Shown: piece after piece, positions 19,344 to 25,985 of the stretch
Layout of the letters: every line of letters starts with the position of its first letter
Position numbering within the stretch: the stretch's first letter is position 1
Source of the DNA: PWQG01 sp040882255
GTDB lineage: Bacteria; Pseudomonadota; Gammaproteobacteria; Pseudomonadales; Pseudohongiellaceae
NCBI GenBank assembly: GCA_040882255.1
Contig: JBBEBP010000015.1
Span: 1 to 25,985 of the forward strand
Length of the DNA: 25,985 bases
Reading direction: 5' to 3'
Made by a program: the position numbers and the translations under genes
The notes under the pieces: model-generated
What the model was told of the DNA's origin: nothing
The model's database searches: none
The model's input: the letters and a program-made list of their open reading frames with translations, nothing else

Positions 19344-19465
19344 CGGGCGGTTAAAAAACCGGAAAAACCGGGACAGTCCCCCTTTTCCGTCCCCCTTTTC
19401 CGGGGAAACCGGCGTAGCTCCGTCTTCCCGGAAAAGGGGGACTGTCCCGGTTTTTTAACCGCCCG
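19344..19465. repeat. GGGACAGTCCC palindrome overlapping the 3' end of moaA
   Basis: The outer arms CGGGCGGTTAAAAAACC (19344-19360) and its exact reverse complement (19449-19465) are 17 bp long. Inside are a GGGACAGTCCCCCTTTTCCG block (19370-19389), a second CCCCCTTTTCCGG copy (19391-19402) and the matching right arm CCGGAAAAGGGGGACTGTCC to 19446. The central GGCGTAGCTCCG resembles the loop of the 18569 copy. The outer right arm contains the last codons and stop of moaA. Confidence 0.92.
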
Positions 19466-20627
19466 TCATGTTCATCAGCCGCACCGGCTGGGCATAATCC
19501 TTGTCATAGAAATAATGCCGCTCGGGCTTGATCTCCATGGCACTGATGATGGTGCGCTTCAGATCCTCGAAATCAGCGGAAGGGTCGCGCAGCACGGCGC
19601 GCAGGTCGACGGAGTGCTCATTGCCAAGGCACAGCAGCAGGCGCCCTTCCACGGTCACGCGCACGCGGTTGCAGTCGGCGCAGAAGTTGTGGCTGACCGG
19701 GGAGATGAAGCCGATGCGGCTGTCATGGCCGGGGATCCGCCAGTAGCGCGACGGGCCGGCGGTGTTGGCGGTGCTGGGCACCAGTTCGTATTCGCCCTGG
19801 ATGCGTTCGCGGACCTCGTCGTTGGTGACCATGGTGTCCTCGCGTTCATGGTCGGAGGCCTCGCCCAGCGGCATTTCCTCGATGAAGGCGATGTCCAGGC
19901 CGCGCTCCAGCGCGAAGCGGGTCAGGTCGAGGATCTCGTCGTCGTTGTAGCCGCGCATGATCACGGCATTGAGGCGGATGTGCTCGAAGCCCTGCGCTTG
20001 GGCGGCCTCGATGCCGGCCAGTACGTTCTCCAGCTTGCCGACGCGGGAGATGCGCCGGAAACGCTCGGGGTCCAGCGAGTCGATGCTGATGTTGATGCGG
20101 CTGACGCCGGCTTCGCGCAGCGGTTCGGCGAACTTGACGAGCTGGTTGCCGTTGGTGGTCAGCAGCAGCTCGCGCAGGCCCGGCAATGCGCCGATGTCGT
20201 TGAAGACCTTCATGACGTCCTTGCGCACCATGGGCTCGCCGCCGGTGATGCGGATCTTGTCCACGCCCAGCTCGGTGAAAGCGCGGGCCACGGTCTCGAT
20301 CTCCTCCAGCGACAGGATCTGCTCGCGGGGCAGGAATTGCATGTCCTCGGTCATGCAGTAGACGCAGCGGAAATCGCAGCGGTCGGTGACCGAGATGCGG
20401 ATGTAGTTGACGTGACGGCCGAAACGGTCGATCAGGCGCGGGATACCGGTGCTGGTATCCAGTCCGGAGCGGCCCGCCGGGATGCCCTGGTCGGTGACCA
20501 GCGGCTCGGCCATGCGCACGGCATCGCTGCGGCCCTTCACCGTGGTGGCGGCCGCGGGTCCGGCGCTGGCTGCCGGGTCTTGTACTGTTGTCTCATCCAT
20601 CAGGGGATTTACTCCGCCTTCATTCAT
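19455..20627 (-). CDS. moaA: GTP 3',8-cyclase (molybdenum cofactor step 1)
   Basis: Radical SAM enzyme that converts GTP to 3',8-cyclo-GTP, the first step of molybdenum cofactor synthesis. Key features: RISVTDRCDFRCVYCMTED with the radical SAM C-x3-C-x2-C, KIRITGGEPMVRKDV, LTTNGNQL, NISIDSLDPERFRRI, IAFIEEMPLGEA, and the second cluster FCADCNRVRVTVEGRLLLCL (C-x2-C-x13-C). The C-terminus ends MTGG, the catalytic double glycine. The usual length is about 330 aa; here it is 390 because of an N-terminal tail of about 60 residues that looks unstructured and is Ala/Thr-rich. An in-frame ATG at 20600 is an alternative start. It follows ccmI closely and ends inside a palindromic repeat. Confidence 0.95.
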   Translation of the reverse strand: MNEGGVNPLMDETTVQDPAASAGPAAATTVKGRSDAVRMAEPLVTDQGIPAGRSGLDTSTGIPRLIDRFGRHVNYIRISVTDRCDFRCVYCMTEDMQFLPREQILSLEEIETVARAFTELGVDKIRITGGEPMVRKDVMKVFNDIGALPGLRELLLTTNGNQLVKFAEPLREAGVSRINISIDSLDPERFRRISRVGKLENVLAGIEAAQAQGFEHIRLNAVIMRGYNDDEILDLTRFALERGLDIAFIEEMPLGEASDHEREDTMVTNDEVRERIQGEYELVPSTANTAGPSRYWRIPGHDSRIGFISPVSHNFCADCNRVRVTVEGRLLLCLGNEHSVDLRAVLRDPSADFEDLKRTIISAMEIKPERHYFYDKDYAQPVRLMNMTGG

Positions 20628-20660
20628 TCAATCATTCGTTCAATCTATCAGTCAGTCTAC
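20619..20660. repeat. Tetranucleotide-type repeat between ccmI stop and moaA start
   Basis: Plus strand reads runs of NTCA units (TTCATTCATTCAATCATTCG, then TTCAATCTATCAGTCAGTCT) across about 40 bp. It contains the ccmI stop and the proposed moaA start, with three overlapping ATG codons on the minus strand. Units are imperfect, so slippage would be rare. Confidence 0.7.
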
Positions 20661-22019
20661 CTGTGTGCTGATTTCCACAGCGACGTCCACACTGACGGGA
20701 CCGCCGCTGCCGTCGTCTTCTTCGTCCTCCGACAATACCACGTTTTCGACGCGGCCCTGCCAGTCGCCTGCTTCTACCGTGGCGGTGCCGCCCAGCGAAG
20801 CGGTGGCGGTGACGGTGACGGACTCGGCCGTGGTGAGGTCGCGCGGGCCCACCGCATCGGCGGTGCTCAGAGTCACCGTGGCAGGCAGCTCCGCCACCGT
20901 CAAGGCGCGCGCGGCCAGCGGCGGGCCGGCCCCGGCGGCACCAGCGGCTTGTGCAGCGCCCGCGGCCTGTGCAGAGACGAACACCCGGGTCTCTGGCGCC
21001 AGCGTGACGCCCTGCGCCAGACTCACGGAGACATTGATCACCGGCCCGTCCGGCACGGCGTCCTCCATGCTGCCGCCCTGCGCTTCCAGTTGCTGGCGGG
21101 CATCGGCAATGGCCTGCTGCAGGAACTGTGCATCACCCCGCGAGGCGCCCAGGGACAGCAGACGGTTCCAGTAGGTGATGGCGCCCTGGTAATCCTCGTT
21201 CAGGTAGGCATCGCTGCCCAGCAGTTGCAGCACGGAGCGTTCGTTGGGGTTGATGCGCCGGGCGCGGTTGATGATGTCCTGCACAGTGTCGGTCATTTCC
21301 CGGTCGGAGGCCAGGTACTCGATCTGGGCGTACTGACCCAGCACCAGGGCGCGGTCCCCCTCGCCCTCCACATGTTCGGAGGCGCGCTGGAAGAACACAC
21401 GGGCCTCCTCGAGCTGACCGATATTGGTCAGTTGCCGGGCCATGAAGTACAGCGCCCAGCCGTTTTCCGGCTCCTGCTCGATGACTTCACCGAGATCCAT
21501 GATCACGTCACGGATCTCCCCGGACGAGGCGTCCTGGTTGGCACCGACCCGCTGAGCCCGCTGCACCAGCTCGGCGAATGCCATGTCGCTGCGGAAGCCG
21601 ACCCCTTCGTAGAGCAGATAGCTGGCCGGCGGCAGGACCAACACCACCAGCACCAGCGGGATCAGGCGGCTGGGCTGACGCCAGCTGGCGTTACGGTCGC
21701 TGCTCTGCGGGTTGCGCTTGCCGGCAGCCGCGCCATCGCCCAGCACCTGCTCCAGCGCCTCGGGCCGCACATCGGAGAGCAGGCTGCGCTCCAGCTCGGC
21801 CTTCAGTGATTCGAACTGGGCCTGGTCAAAAGCACCTTCCTCGTATTCGCCCTGCAGCTCGGCCAGGCGCTCCTCGAAGATGGCCAGGTTGGCGGCATCG
21901 CGCTCGCGCTGCTCCTCGCCGGTCTGGCCATGATTGACGCGGCGATGATGACGCCACAGCGGTACGATGACGAACAGGGCCGCCACCAGAATCAATACGG
22001 GAGATACTATCCAGAACAA
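20652..22019 (-). CDS. ccmI: Cytochrome c maturation protein CcmI (CycH)
   Basis: CcmI is a membrane-anchored chaperone that holds apocytochrome c for haem attachment by CcmF/CcmH. The 455-aa protein has two N-terminal spans or a span plus loop (residues 1-21, then VGFRSDMAFAE after a span near 124-141), the characteristic RDAANLAIFEERLAELQGEY and DQAQFESLKAELERSLLSDV blocks, then a periplasmic TPR region around residues 170-310 (GWALYFMARQLTNIGQLEEA, GDRALVLGQYAQIEYLASDR, AYLNEDYQGAITYWNRLL). The C-terminal part (residues 315-455) has the beta-rich CcmI end with VINVSVSLAQGVTLAPETRV. It starts 9 nt after ccmH. Confidence 0.93.
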   Translation of the reverse strand: MFWIVSPVLILVAALFVIVPLWRHHRRVNHGQTGEEQRERDAANLAIFEERLAELQGEYEEGAFDQAQFESLKAELERSLLSDVRPEALEQVLGDGAAAGKRNPQSSDRNASWRQPSRLIPLVLVVLVLPPASYLLYEGVGFRSDMAFAELVQRAQRVGANQDASSGEIRDVIMDLGEVIEQEPENGWALYFMARQLTNIGQLEEARVFFQRASEHVEGEGDRALVLGQYAQIEYLASDREMTDTVQDIINRARRINPNERSVLQLLGSDAYLNEDYQGAITYWNRLLSLGASRGDAQFLQQAIADARQQLEAQGGSMEDAVPDGPVINVSVSLAQGVTLAPETRVFVSAQAAGAAQAAGAAGAGPPLAARALTVAELPATVTLSTADAVGPRDLTTAESVTVTATASLGGTATVEAGDWQGRVENVVLSEDEEDDGSGGPVSVDVAVEISTQVD

Positions 22020-22028
22020 TGGAACACC

Positions 22029-22529
22029 TTATTCGCGGGAATCGTTGCGTTTATGAAGCAGTGTCTTCAGACGAATCTTCTCGTCGTCACTGAGGTCCTC
22101 TTCGCTGGCCACGCCGGCATTGCGGTTGCGCTTCACCAGGCCGACGATGACAAAGACCCCGATCAGCAGAAAGAACAGCGGACCCAGCCACAGCAGCAGC
22201 GTGGTCGCGTCAAAGCGCGGGCGATAGAAGATGAACTCGCCGTAGCGCGCGCGCATGAACTGTTCGATTTCCTCGTCCGTGCGGCCTTCCATGATCATGG
22301 TGTAGATCTCGCGGCGCAGATCGGCCGCCACGCCACCGGGCGAATCGGCCAGGTTGGCGTTCTGGCACATCGGGCAGCGGAACTCTTCCGACAACTGCTG
22401 GAAACGCCGTTCCTGCGCCTCGGTCTCGAAATCGAATACGTCCACGGCGGTCTGCGCCTGTGCGCCGCCGGCCGGCGCCAGGATCAGCATCAGCACCGCA
22501 AGCACCAGTGTCGGGGAACAAGCGCGCAT
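22029..22529 (-). CDS. ccmH: Cytochrome c maturation protein CcmH
   Basis: Periplasmic thiol-disulfide protein of the haem lyase complex that keeps the apocytochrome CXXCH cysteines reduced. The 166-aa sequence has a signal peptide (residues 1-25), then EFRCPMCQNANLADSPGGVA with the CcmH R-C-P-x-C-Q-N motif, DLRREIYTMIMEGRTDEEIE and RARYGEFIFYRPRFDATTLL, and a C-terminal membrane span near 105-128 followed by a charged tail. The start overlaps the ccmG stop (ATGA). Function and operon position agree. Confidence 0.95.
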   Translation of the reverse strand: MRACSPTLVLAVLMLILAPAGGAQAQTAVDVFDFETEAQERRFQQLSEEFRCPMCQNANLADSPGGVAADLRREIYTMIMEGRTDEEIEQFMRARYGEFIFYRPRFDATTLLLWLGPLFFLLIGVFVIVGLVKRNRNAGVASEEDLSDDEKIRLKTLLHKRNDSRE

Positions 22530-23128
22530 CAGTTCAACGCTCCCGTGTCCGGCAGTGGGGAGTCGGGCCGCTGCCCGGAGACGCCTTCGGCCAGATTGCC
22601 CGCGCGCACGGCGGCCAGTGCGGGCATGATCTCGTCTTCCCAGACCTGCCAGTCGATGGTACCGATGTGCTTGTAGCGGATCACGCCCTCGCCGTCGACG
22701 ATGAAGGTTTCGGGAGCGCCGTAGACGCCCAGATCGATGCCGTAGCGCCCTTCCGGGTCGACGATATTCATGCTGAAGGGATTGCCGTTATCATCCAGCC
22801 ATTCCAGGGCGGCCTGCTCCCGGTCCTTGTAGTTGACGCCGATGATGGGCACCACGTCGTTGGCGCGGGCCTCCATGAAAATGGGGTTCTCCTGCAGACA
22901 GGGAATGCAGTAGCTGCCCCAGATGTTGAGCAGGAACGGCTCATCGGGCAGGTCCGCCTCGGTGACCAGTGCATCGCCTTCCTGCAGCGTGCGCATCTCG
23001 AACTGCGGCAGCGGCTGGTCCAACAGCGCCGATGGCAGAGTGCGGGTGTCCAGTGACAGGCCCCGCCACATCGCCGCGGCCATGGCCACGAAAATGATCA
23101 CCGGTATGTAGAGCTTCAGCTTGCCCAT
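22529..23128 (-). CDS. ccmG: Thiol:disulfide interchange protein CcmG (DsbE)
   Basis: Membrane-tethered thioredoxin-like protein that passes reducing power to CcmH and apocytochrome c. From ATG 23128 it has 199 aa: an N-terminal anchor span (YIPVIIFVAMAAAMW), then LPQFEMRTLQ, FLLNIWGSYCIPCLQENPIF with the C-x-x-C active site, VVPIIGVNYKDREQAALEWL and YGAPETFIVDGEGVIRYKHI with the cis-Pro of the thioredoxin fold. Instead of the common W-C-x-P-C it has Y-C-I-P-C. GAGGAG lies 11 nt before the ATG. A longer TTG frame to 23152 is rejected. It starts 41 nt after the ccmF stop. Confidence 0.93.
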   Translation of the reverse strand: MGKLKLYIPVIIFVAMAAAMWRGLSLDTRTLPSALLDQPLPQFEMRTLQEGDALVTEADLPDEPFLLNIWGSYCIPCLQENPIFMEARANDVVPIIGVNYKDREQAALEWLDDNGNPFSMNIVDPEGRYGIDLGVYGAPETFIVDGEGVIRYKHIGTIDWQVWEDEIMPALAAVRAGNLAEGVSGQRPDSPLPDTGALN

Positions 23129-23169
23129 GGGTCCGTGGACTCCTCTCGTCAATTTCGGCGTTGGCCGCT

Positions 23170-25194
23170 TCAGGCCGCGCCGGTGGCTTCACCGGCTGGC
23201 GGCTGGCGGCGGGTGTTGTCCGCCTGGTCCATCGCCGCCTGTTTGAGACGGAAACGGCGATAGCGTTTGTCGGTGATCGCCACGATCCCGCCCAGGGCGA
23301 TGAAGATGGCGCCCAGCCAGATCCAGCGCACAAAGGGCTTGATATGGATGGTCATCGACCAGGCGCCCTGGCTGCGTTCCTCACCCAGGGTGATGAACAG
23401 ATCGCGCAGGAAGCGCCCGTCGATGGCCATCTCGGTGGCCGGGCTGTTGCTGGCCAGGTACAGGCGTTTCTCGGGATACAGATCCATCCAGGCCTCGCCG
23501 TCTTTCACCACGTTGATGGTGGCACGCTGGGCGTTGTAATTCGGGCCCCGCAGGCCCTCCACGCCCTGGAACACGAAGGTGTACTCACCGAGCTCCGCGC
23601 TCTGCGCCGGCTGCAGCAGCACGCTGCGTTCCTGGCTGTAGATGCTGGTCAGCACGGCACCGCTCATCAGGACAATGAACCCGAAGTGAGCGATCTGCAT
23701 GCCCCAATAACTCACCGTCAGTGATTTCAGGCCTGCCAGTGTGCTCGATTTGTTGGCGATTTTGCCTCGAATGTCCCGGATCATCGAGAAAAGCACCCAG
23801 AATGCCAGCACCGTGGTGATGATCGCGCCGATCGGCAGCCCCAGAGTCAGGATCACCGGAATGATGACGCCCAGCGACACGGCGGCAATGGCCACTTTCG
23901 TGAGCTGTTGGCGCAGGTAGGCCATGGACGTGCGCTTCCAGCGCGCCACCGGGCCAATGCCCAGGAACAGCACGAGAATGGCCATCAGCGGCAGGAAGAT
24001 GGTGTTGAAGTATGGCGGGCCCACCGAGATCACGTTGCCGCCGCTCATCGCCTGGTAGACCATCGGGTACAGGGTGCCCAGCAGGATGGCGGCGCTGGCC
24101 ACCACCAGGATGATGTTGTTGGCGAGCAGGAACACCTCGCGGGACAGCGAGCCGAAGCCGAATTCACTGCGCATCATCGGCGAACGGAGTGCGTACAACA
24201 GCAGCGCGCCGCCCACGATCACCACCATGAAGCCGAGGATGTAGACGCCGCGGGTCGGGTCCGAGGCGAAAGCATGCACCGATGTCAACAGGCCGGAGCG
24301 GGTGATGAAGGTACCCAGTTGGCTGGCGGCAAAGGCCAGTATGGCCAGCAACACGGTCCAGCTCTTGAACACGCCGCGTTTCTCGGTGGCCGCCAGCGAG
24401 TGAATCAGCGCCGTGCCCAGCAGCCAGGTGATCAGCGGCGGGTTCTCCACCGGGTCCCAGGCCCACCAGCCGCCCCAGCCGAGCTCGTAGTAAGCCCACC
24501 AGGAGCCCAGTGCGATGCCCAACGTGAGGATGGCCCAGGCGAAATTGGCCCAGGGCCGGCACCAGCGCGCCCAGGCGGCATCCAGGCGGCCGGACAGTAG
24601 CGCGGCAATGGCAAAGGCGAACACCACGGCAAAACCGACATAGCCCATGTACAGGGCCGGCGGGTGGATGATGAAGGCGAAATCCTGCAGCGCCGAGTTC
24701 AGATCCCCGCCGTCGCCCGGCGGCAGCGGCAGCAGGCGGTCGAAGGGGTTGGAGGTGGCCAGCATGAACAGCGCGTAACTGGCAGTGATGAAACCCATCA
24801 CGGCGAGTACGCGGGCCACGAATTCATTGGGCAGGGCGCGGCTGAACACGCCCACGGCGACCATCCAGCCGGTCAGCATCCAGGTCCAGAACAGGAAGGA
24901 GCCTTCATGCCCGCCCCATACGGCGGTGATCTTGTACTGCAGGGGCAGCTGGCTGTTGGAGTGATTGGCCACGTAGGCCACGGAGAAATCGTCGGTGACG
25001 AAACTGTAACCCAGCACCACCAGCGCGATGGAGACCATGACAAACACGCCGGCGGTCAGCGGGCGGGCCAGGTTCATCCACAGCACGTTGTCGCGGGCCG
25101 CGCCGATCATCGGCACCACGGCCAGCACCAGGGCCAGGCAGAAGGCCAGGATCAGAGCGAAATTGCCGACTTCGGGGATGGCGGATACCGGCAT
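23170..25194 (-). CDS. ccmF: Haem lyase subunit CcmF
   Basis: Large integral membrane protein that attaches haem, delivered by CcmE, to apocytochrome c. The 674-aa protein has about 15 spans and the WWD domain near residue 245-260 (ELGWGGWWAWDPVENPPLIT), then ALIHSLAATEKRGVFKSWTV and LTSVHAFASDPTRGVYILGF, with histidines for haem. GHEGSFLFWTWML lies near residue 90. In most CcmF proteins the WWD segment continues ENASFMPWL; here it reads ENPPLITWL. The start overlaps the ccmE stop (ATGA). Everything else looks intact. Confidence 0.96.
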   Translation of the reverse strand: MPVSAIPEVGNFALILAFCLALVLAVVPMIGAARDNVLWMNLARPLTAGVFVMVSIALVVLGYSFVTDDFSVAYVANHSNSQLPLQYKITAVWGGHEGSFLFWTWMLTGWMVAVGVFSRALPNEFVARVLAVMGFITASYALFMLATSNPFDRLLPLPPGDGGDLNSALQDFAFIIHPPALYMGYVGFAVVFAFAIAALLSGRLDAAWARWCRPWANFAWAILTLGIALGSWWAYYELGWGGWWAWDPVENPPLITWLLGTALIHSLAATEKRGVFKSWTVLLAILAFAASQLGTFITRSGLLTSVHAFASDPTRGVYILGFMVVIVGGALLLYALRSPMMRSEFGFGSLSREVFLLANNIILVVASAAILLGTLYPMVYQAMSGGNVISVGPPYFNTIFLPLMAILVLFLGIGPVARWKRTSMAYLRQQLTKVAIAAVSLGVIIPVILTLGLPIGAIITTVLAFWVLFSMIRDIRGKIANKSSTLAGLKSLTVSYWGMQIAHFGFIVLMSGAVLTSIYSQERSVLLQPAQSAELGEYTFVFQGVEGLRGPNYNAQRATINVVKDGEAWMDLYPEKRLYLASNSPATEMAIDGRFLRDLFITLGEERSQGAWSMTIHIKPFVRWIWLGAIFIALGGIVAITDKRYRRFRLKQAAMDQADNTRRQPPAGEATGAA

Positions 25195-25661
25195 CAGTTG
25201 GAGGCCTCCTGTTGCATCATTGCCTCACGATCACGCTCCGCGGCGTCCAGCGCGGACTTCACCTCGTTGGACATGTAGTTCTCGTCATGGCGGGCCAGCA
25301 CACGGGAGGCCACGAAATGGCCCTCCGGGGACATACTGCCCTCGGCGACCACGCCCTGCCCTTCGCGGAACAGGTCGGGCAGGATGCCGGAGTACTGCAC
25401 GGTCACGTCATGGTTGTAGTCGGTGGCGATGAAGCGCACGTCCAGCGACTCGTCGGTGCGCTGGATGCTCTCCTCCTTGACCATGCCGCCCACGCGGATG
25501 CGGCGGCCCGGTTCGACCTCGCCGTTGGCGACCTGGGTCGGAGTGAAGAACAGGTCGATGTTGTTGCTCAGCGCATACAGGGACAGGCCGATGGCGATAG
25601 CCAGCCCGGCGCTGATAAACAGGATGATGCTCAGGCGCTTCTTGCGATGCGGTTTCATCAT
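25194..25661 (-). CDS. ccmE: Haem chaperone CcmE
   Basis: CcmE binds haem covalently in the periplasm and hands it to CcmF. The 155-aa protein has an N-terminal basic end and one membrane span (residues 11-29), an OB-fold with IDLFFTPTQVANGEVEPGRR, RIRVGGMVKEESIQRTDESL and VTVQYSGILPDLFREGQGVV, and the C-terminal ASRVLARHDENYMSNEVKSA. The His of HDENYM is the haem-linking residue. Start overlaps the ccmD stop; stop overlaps the ccmF start. Confidence 0.96.
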   Translation of the reverse strand: MMKPHRKKRLSIILFISAGLAIAIGLSLYALSNNIDLFFTPTQVANGEVEPGRRIRVGGMVKEESIQRTDESLDVRFIATDYNHDVTVQYSGILPDLFREGQGVVAEGSMSPEGHFVASRVLARHDENYMSNEVKSALDAAERDREAMMQQEASN

Positions 25662-25888
25662 GCGGACGTACTCCCATCGTTATCGACCGCTTGCCCGGTC
25701 CGGCGCGCTTCACGGCGCTGCAACTGGCGCCGGGTGCGTATGAACTGGCGGCGCTGCCACAGGGGCATGAGCAGATTATAGCCCACGAACACCGCGAACA
25801 GACTGTAGACCGCCCATACATGAAAAGTATAACGGCCCATCTGCAGAAATTCGCTGATGCTGGAAAACTGTAACTGCAACTCTATCAT
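25658..25888 (-). CDS. ccmD: Haem exporter accessory protein CcmD
   Basis: Small membrane protein that helps release holo-CcmE from the CcmABC complex. The 76-aa protein follows the family plan: a short lead with SISEFLQMGRYTFHVWAVYS, one membrane span (VWAVYSLFAVFVGYNLLM), then a basic tail with arginines (RRQFIRTRRQLQRREARR). The start at 25888 has GAGG 6 nt upstream and keeps the usual lead. It is the first ccm gene in the window; ccmABC would be expected just beyond the right edge, past a repeat. Confidence 0.9.
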   Translation of the reverse strand: MIELQLQFSSISEFLQMGRYTFHVWAVYSLFAVFVGYNLLMPLWQRRQFIRTRRQLQRREARRTGQAVDNDGSTSA

Positions 25889-25904
25889 TCAGACCTCGTT
25901 GAAC

Positions 25905-25985
25905 AATGGGAACGGAAAATGGGGGCCGGAAAATGGGGAATGGAAAATGGGGACAGTCCCGGTTTTTCTAGCGGAAAAACCGGGA
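25905..25985. repeat. GGGACAGTCCC repeat running off the right edge
   Basis: Several GGAAAATGGGG units lead to GGGGACAGTCCCGGTTTTTC (25949-25968), then a 5-nt loop and GAAAAACCGGG (25974-25984). The inner arms (11 bp) centre on 25971, so the second half of the palindrome should continue past the window. It lies directly upstream of ccmD. Confidence 0.85.

Noticed and set aside
19515..21809. 764-codon plus-strand ORF over moaA and ccmI
   Set aside because: Antisense to two clear genes; His/Gln/Ala-rich composition typical of shadow frames.
8591..25985. The GGGACAGTCCC repeats as a CRISPR array
   Set aside because: Copies are far apart, palindromic and lack regularly spaced unique spacers or cas genes.

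Overview
The window looks like chromosome from a GC-rich gammaproteobacterium. The evidence is the family content: a System I cytochrome c maturation operon with gammaproteobacterial CcmD/E/F/G/H/I, a CsiV-type lipoprotein-like gene, an RfaH paralogue of NusG, and an exopolysaccharide cluster carrying the EPS-associated MarR-type regulator. I cannot fix the genus from sequence alone; a halophilic or sulfur-oxidising lineage near the Chromatiales or Xanthomonadales is only a guess.

Layout, left to right. (1) 1-7.0 kb, minus strand: an exopolysaccharide locus with an outer-membrane SLBB export protein, a Wzz chain-length protein, a small EPS regulator, a Wzx-type flippase and a truncated acyltransferase, running off the left edge. 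Between wzz and the regulator is a 161-bp imperfect palindrome preceded by an 11-of-12 match to the RfaH recruitment element ops. (2) 7.1-13.8 kb: an accessory zone dominated by toxin-antitoxin modules in different states of decay: intact VapBC, VapB with a 28-codon VapC stub, HepT-like HEPN toxin with a truncated MntA, DUF2442 with a DUF4160 remnant, a HigA/NadS antitoxin with a gutted toxin, intact AbrB-Doc, and a frameshifted AbiEi with no AbiEii. An OmpA-family protein, rfaH and csiV are interspersed. (3) 13.85-16.2 kb, minus: hemD, xthA and a periplasmic cyclophilin whose signal peptide has been lengthened by a repeat element. (4) 16.2-16.9 kb: a non-coding stretch leading to one or two tiny ORFs and a strong terminator. 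(5) 17-20.6 kb, minus: a GAF-GGDEF diguanylate cyclase, moaB, a RelE/ParE-Phd toxin-antitoxin pair, and moaA. (6) 20.65-25.9 kb, minus: ccmDEFGHI in the standard order with overlapping start/stop codons.

A palindromic repeat family with the core GGGACAGTCCC and flanking AAAACC / CTTTTCC blocks recurs at about 8.6, 12.2, 14.4, 18.6, 19.4 and 25.9 kb. Copies sit at gene ends and have entered coding sequence at the start of the cyclophilin and the end of moaA.

The two most coherent stories are the RfaH/ops/leader-hairpin arrangement linking rfaH to the EPS regulator and flippase, and the graveyard of toxin-antitoxin modules in which toxins are mostly the broken partner, with the HepT/MntA pair as the exception.
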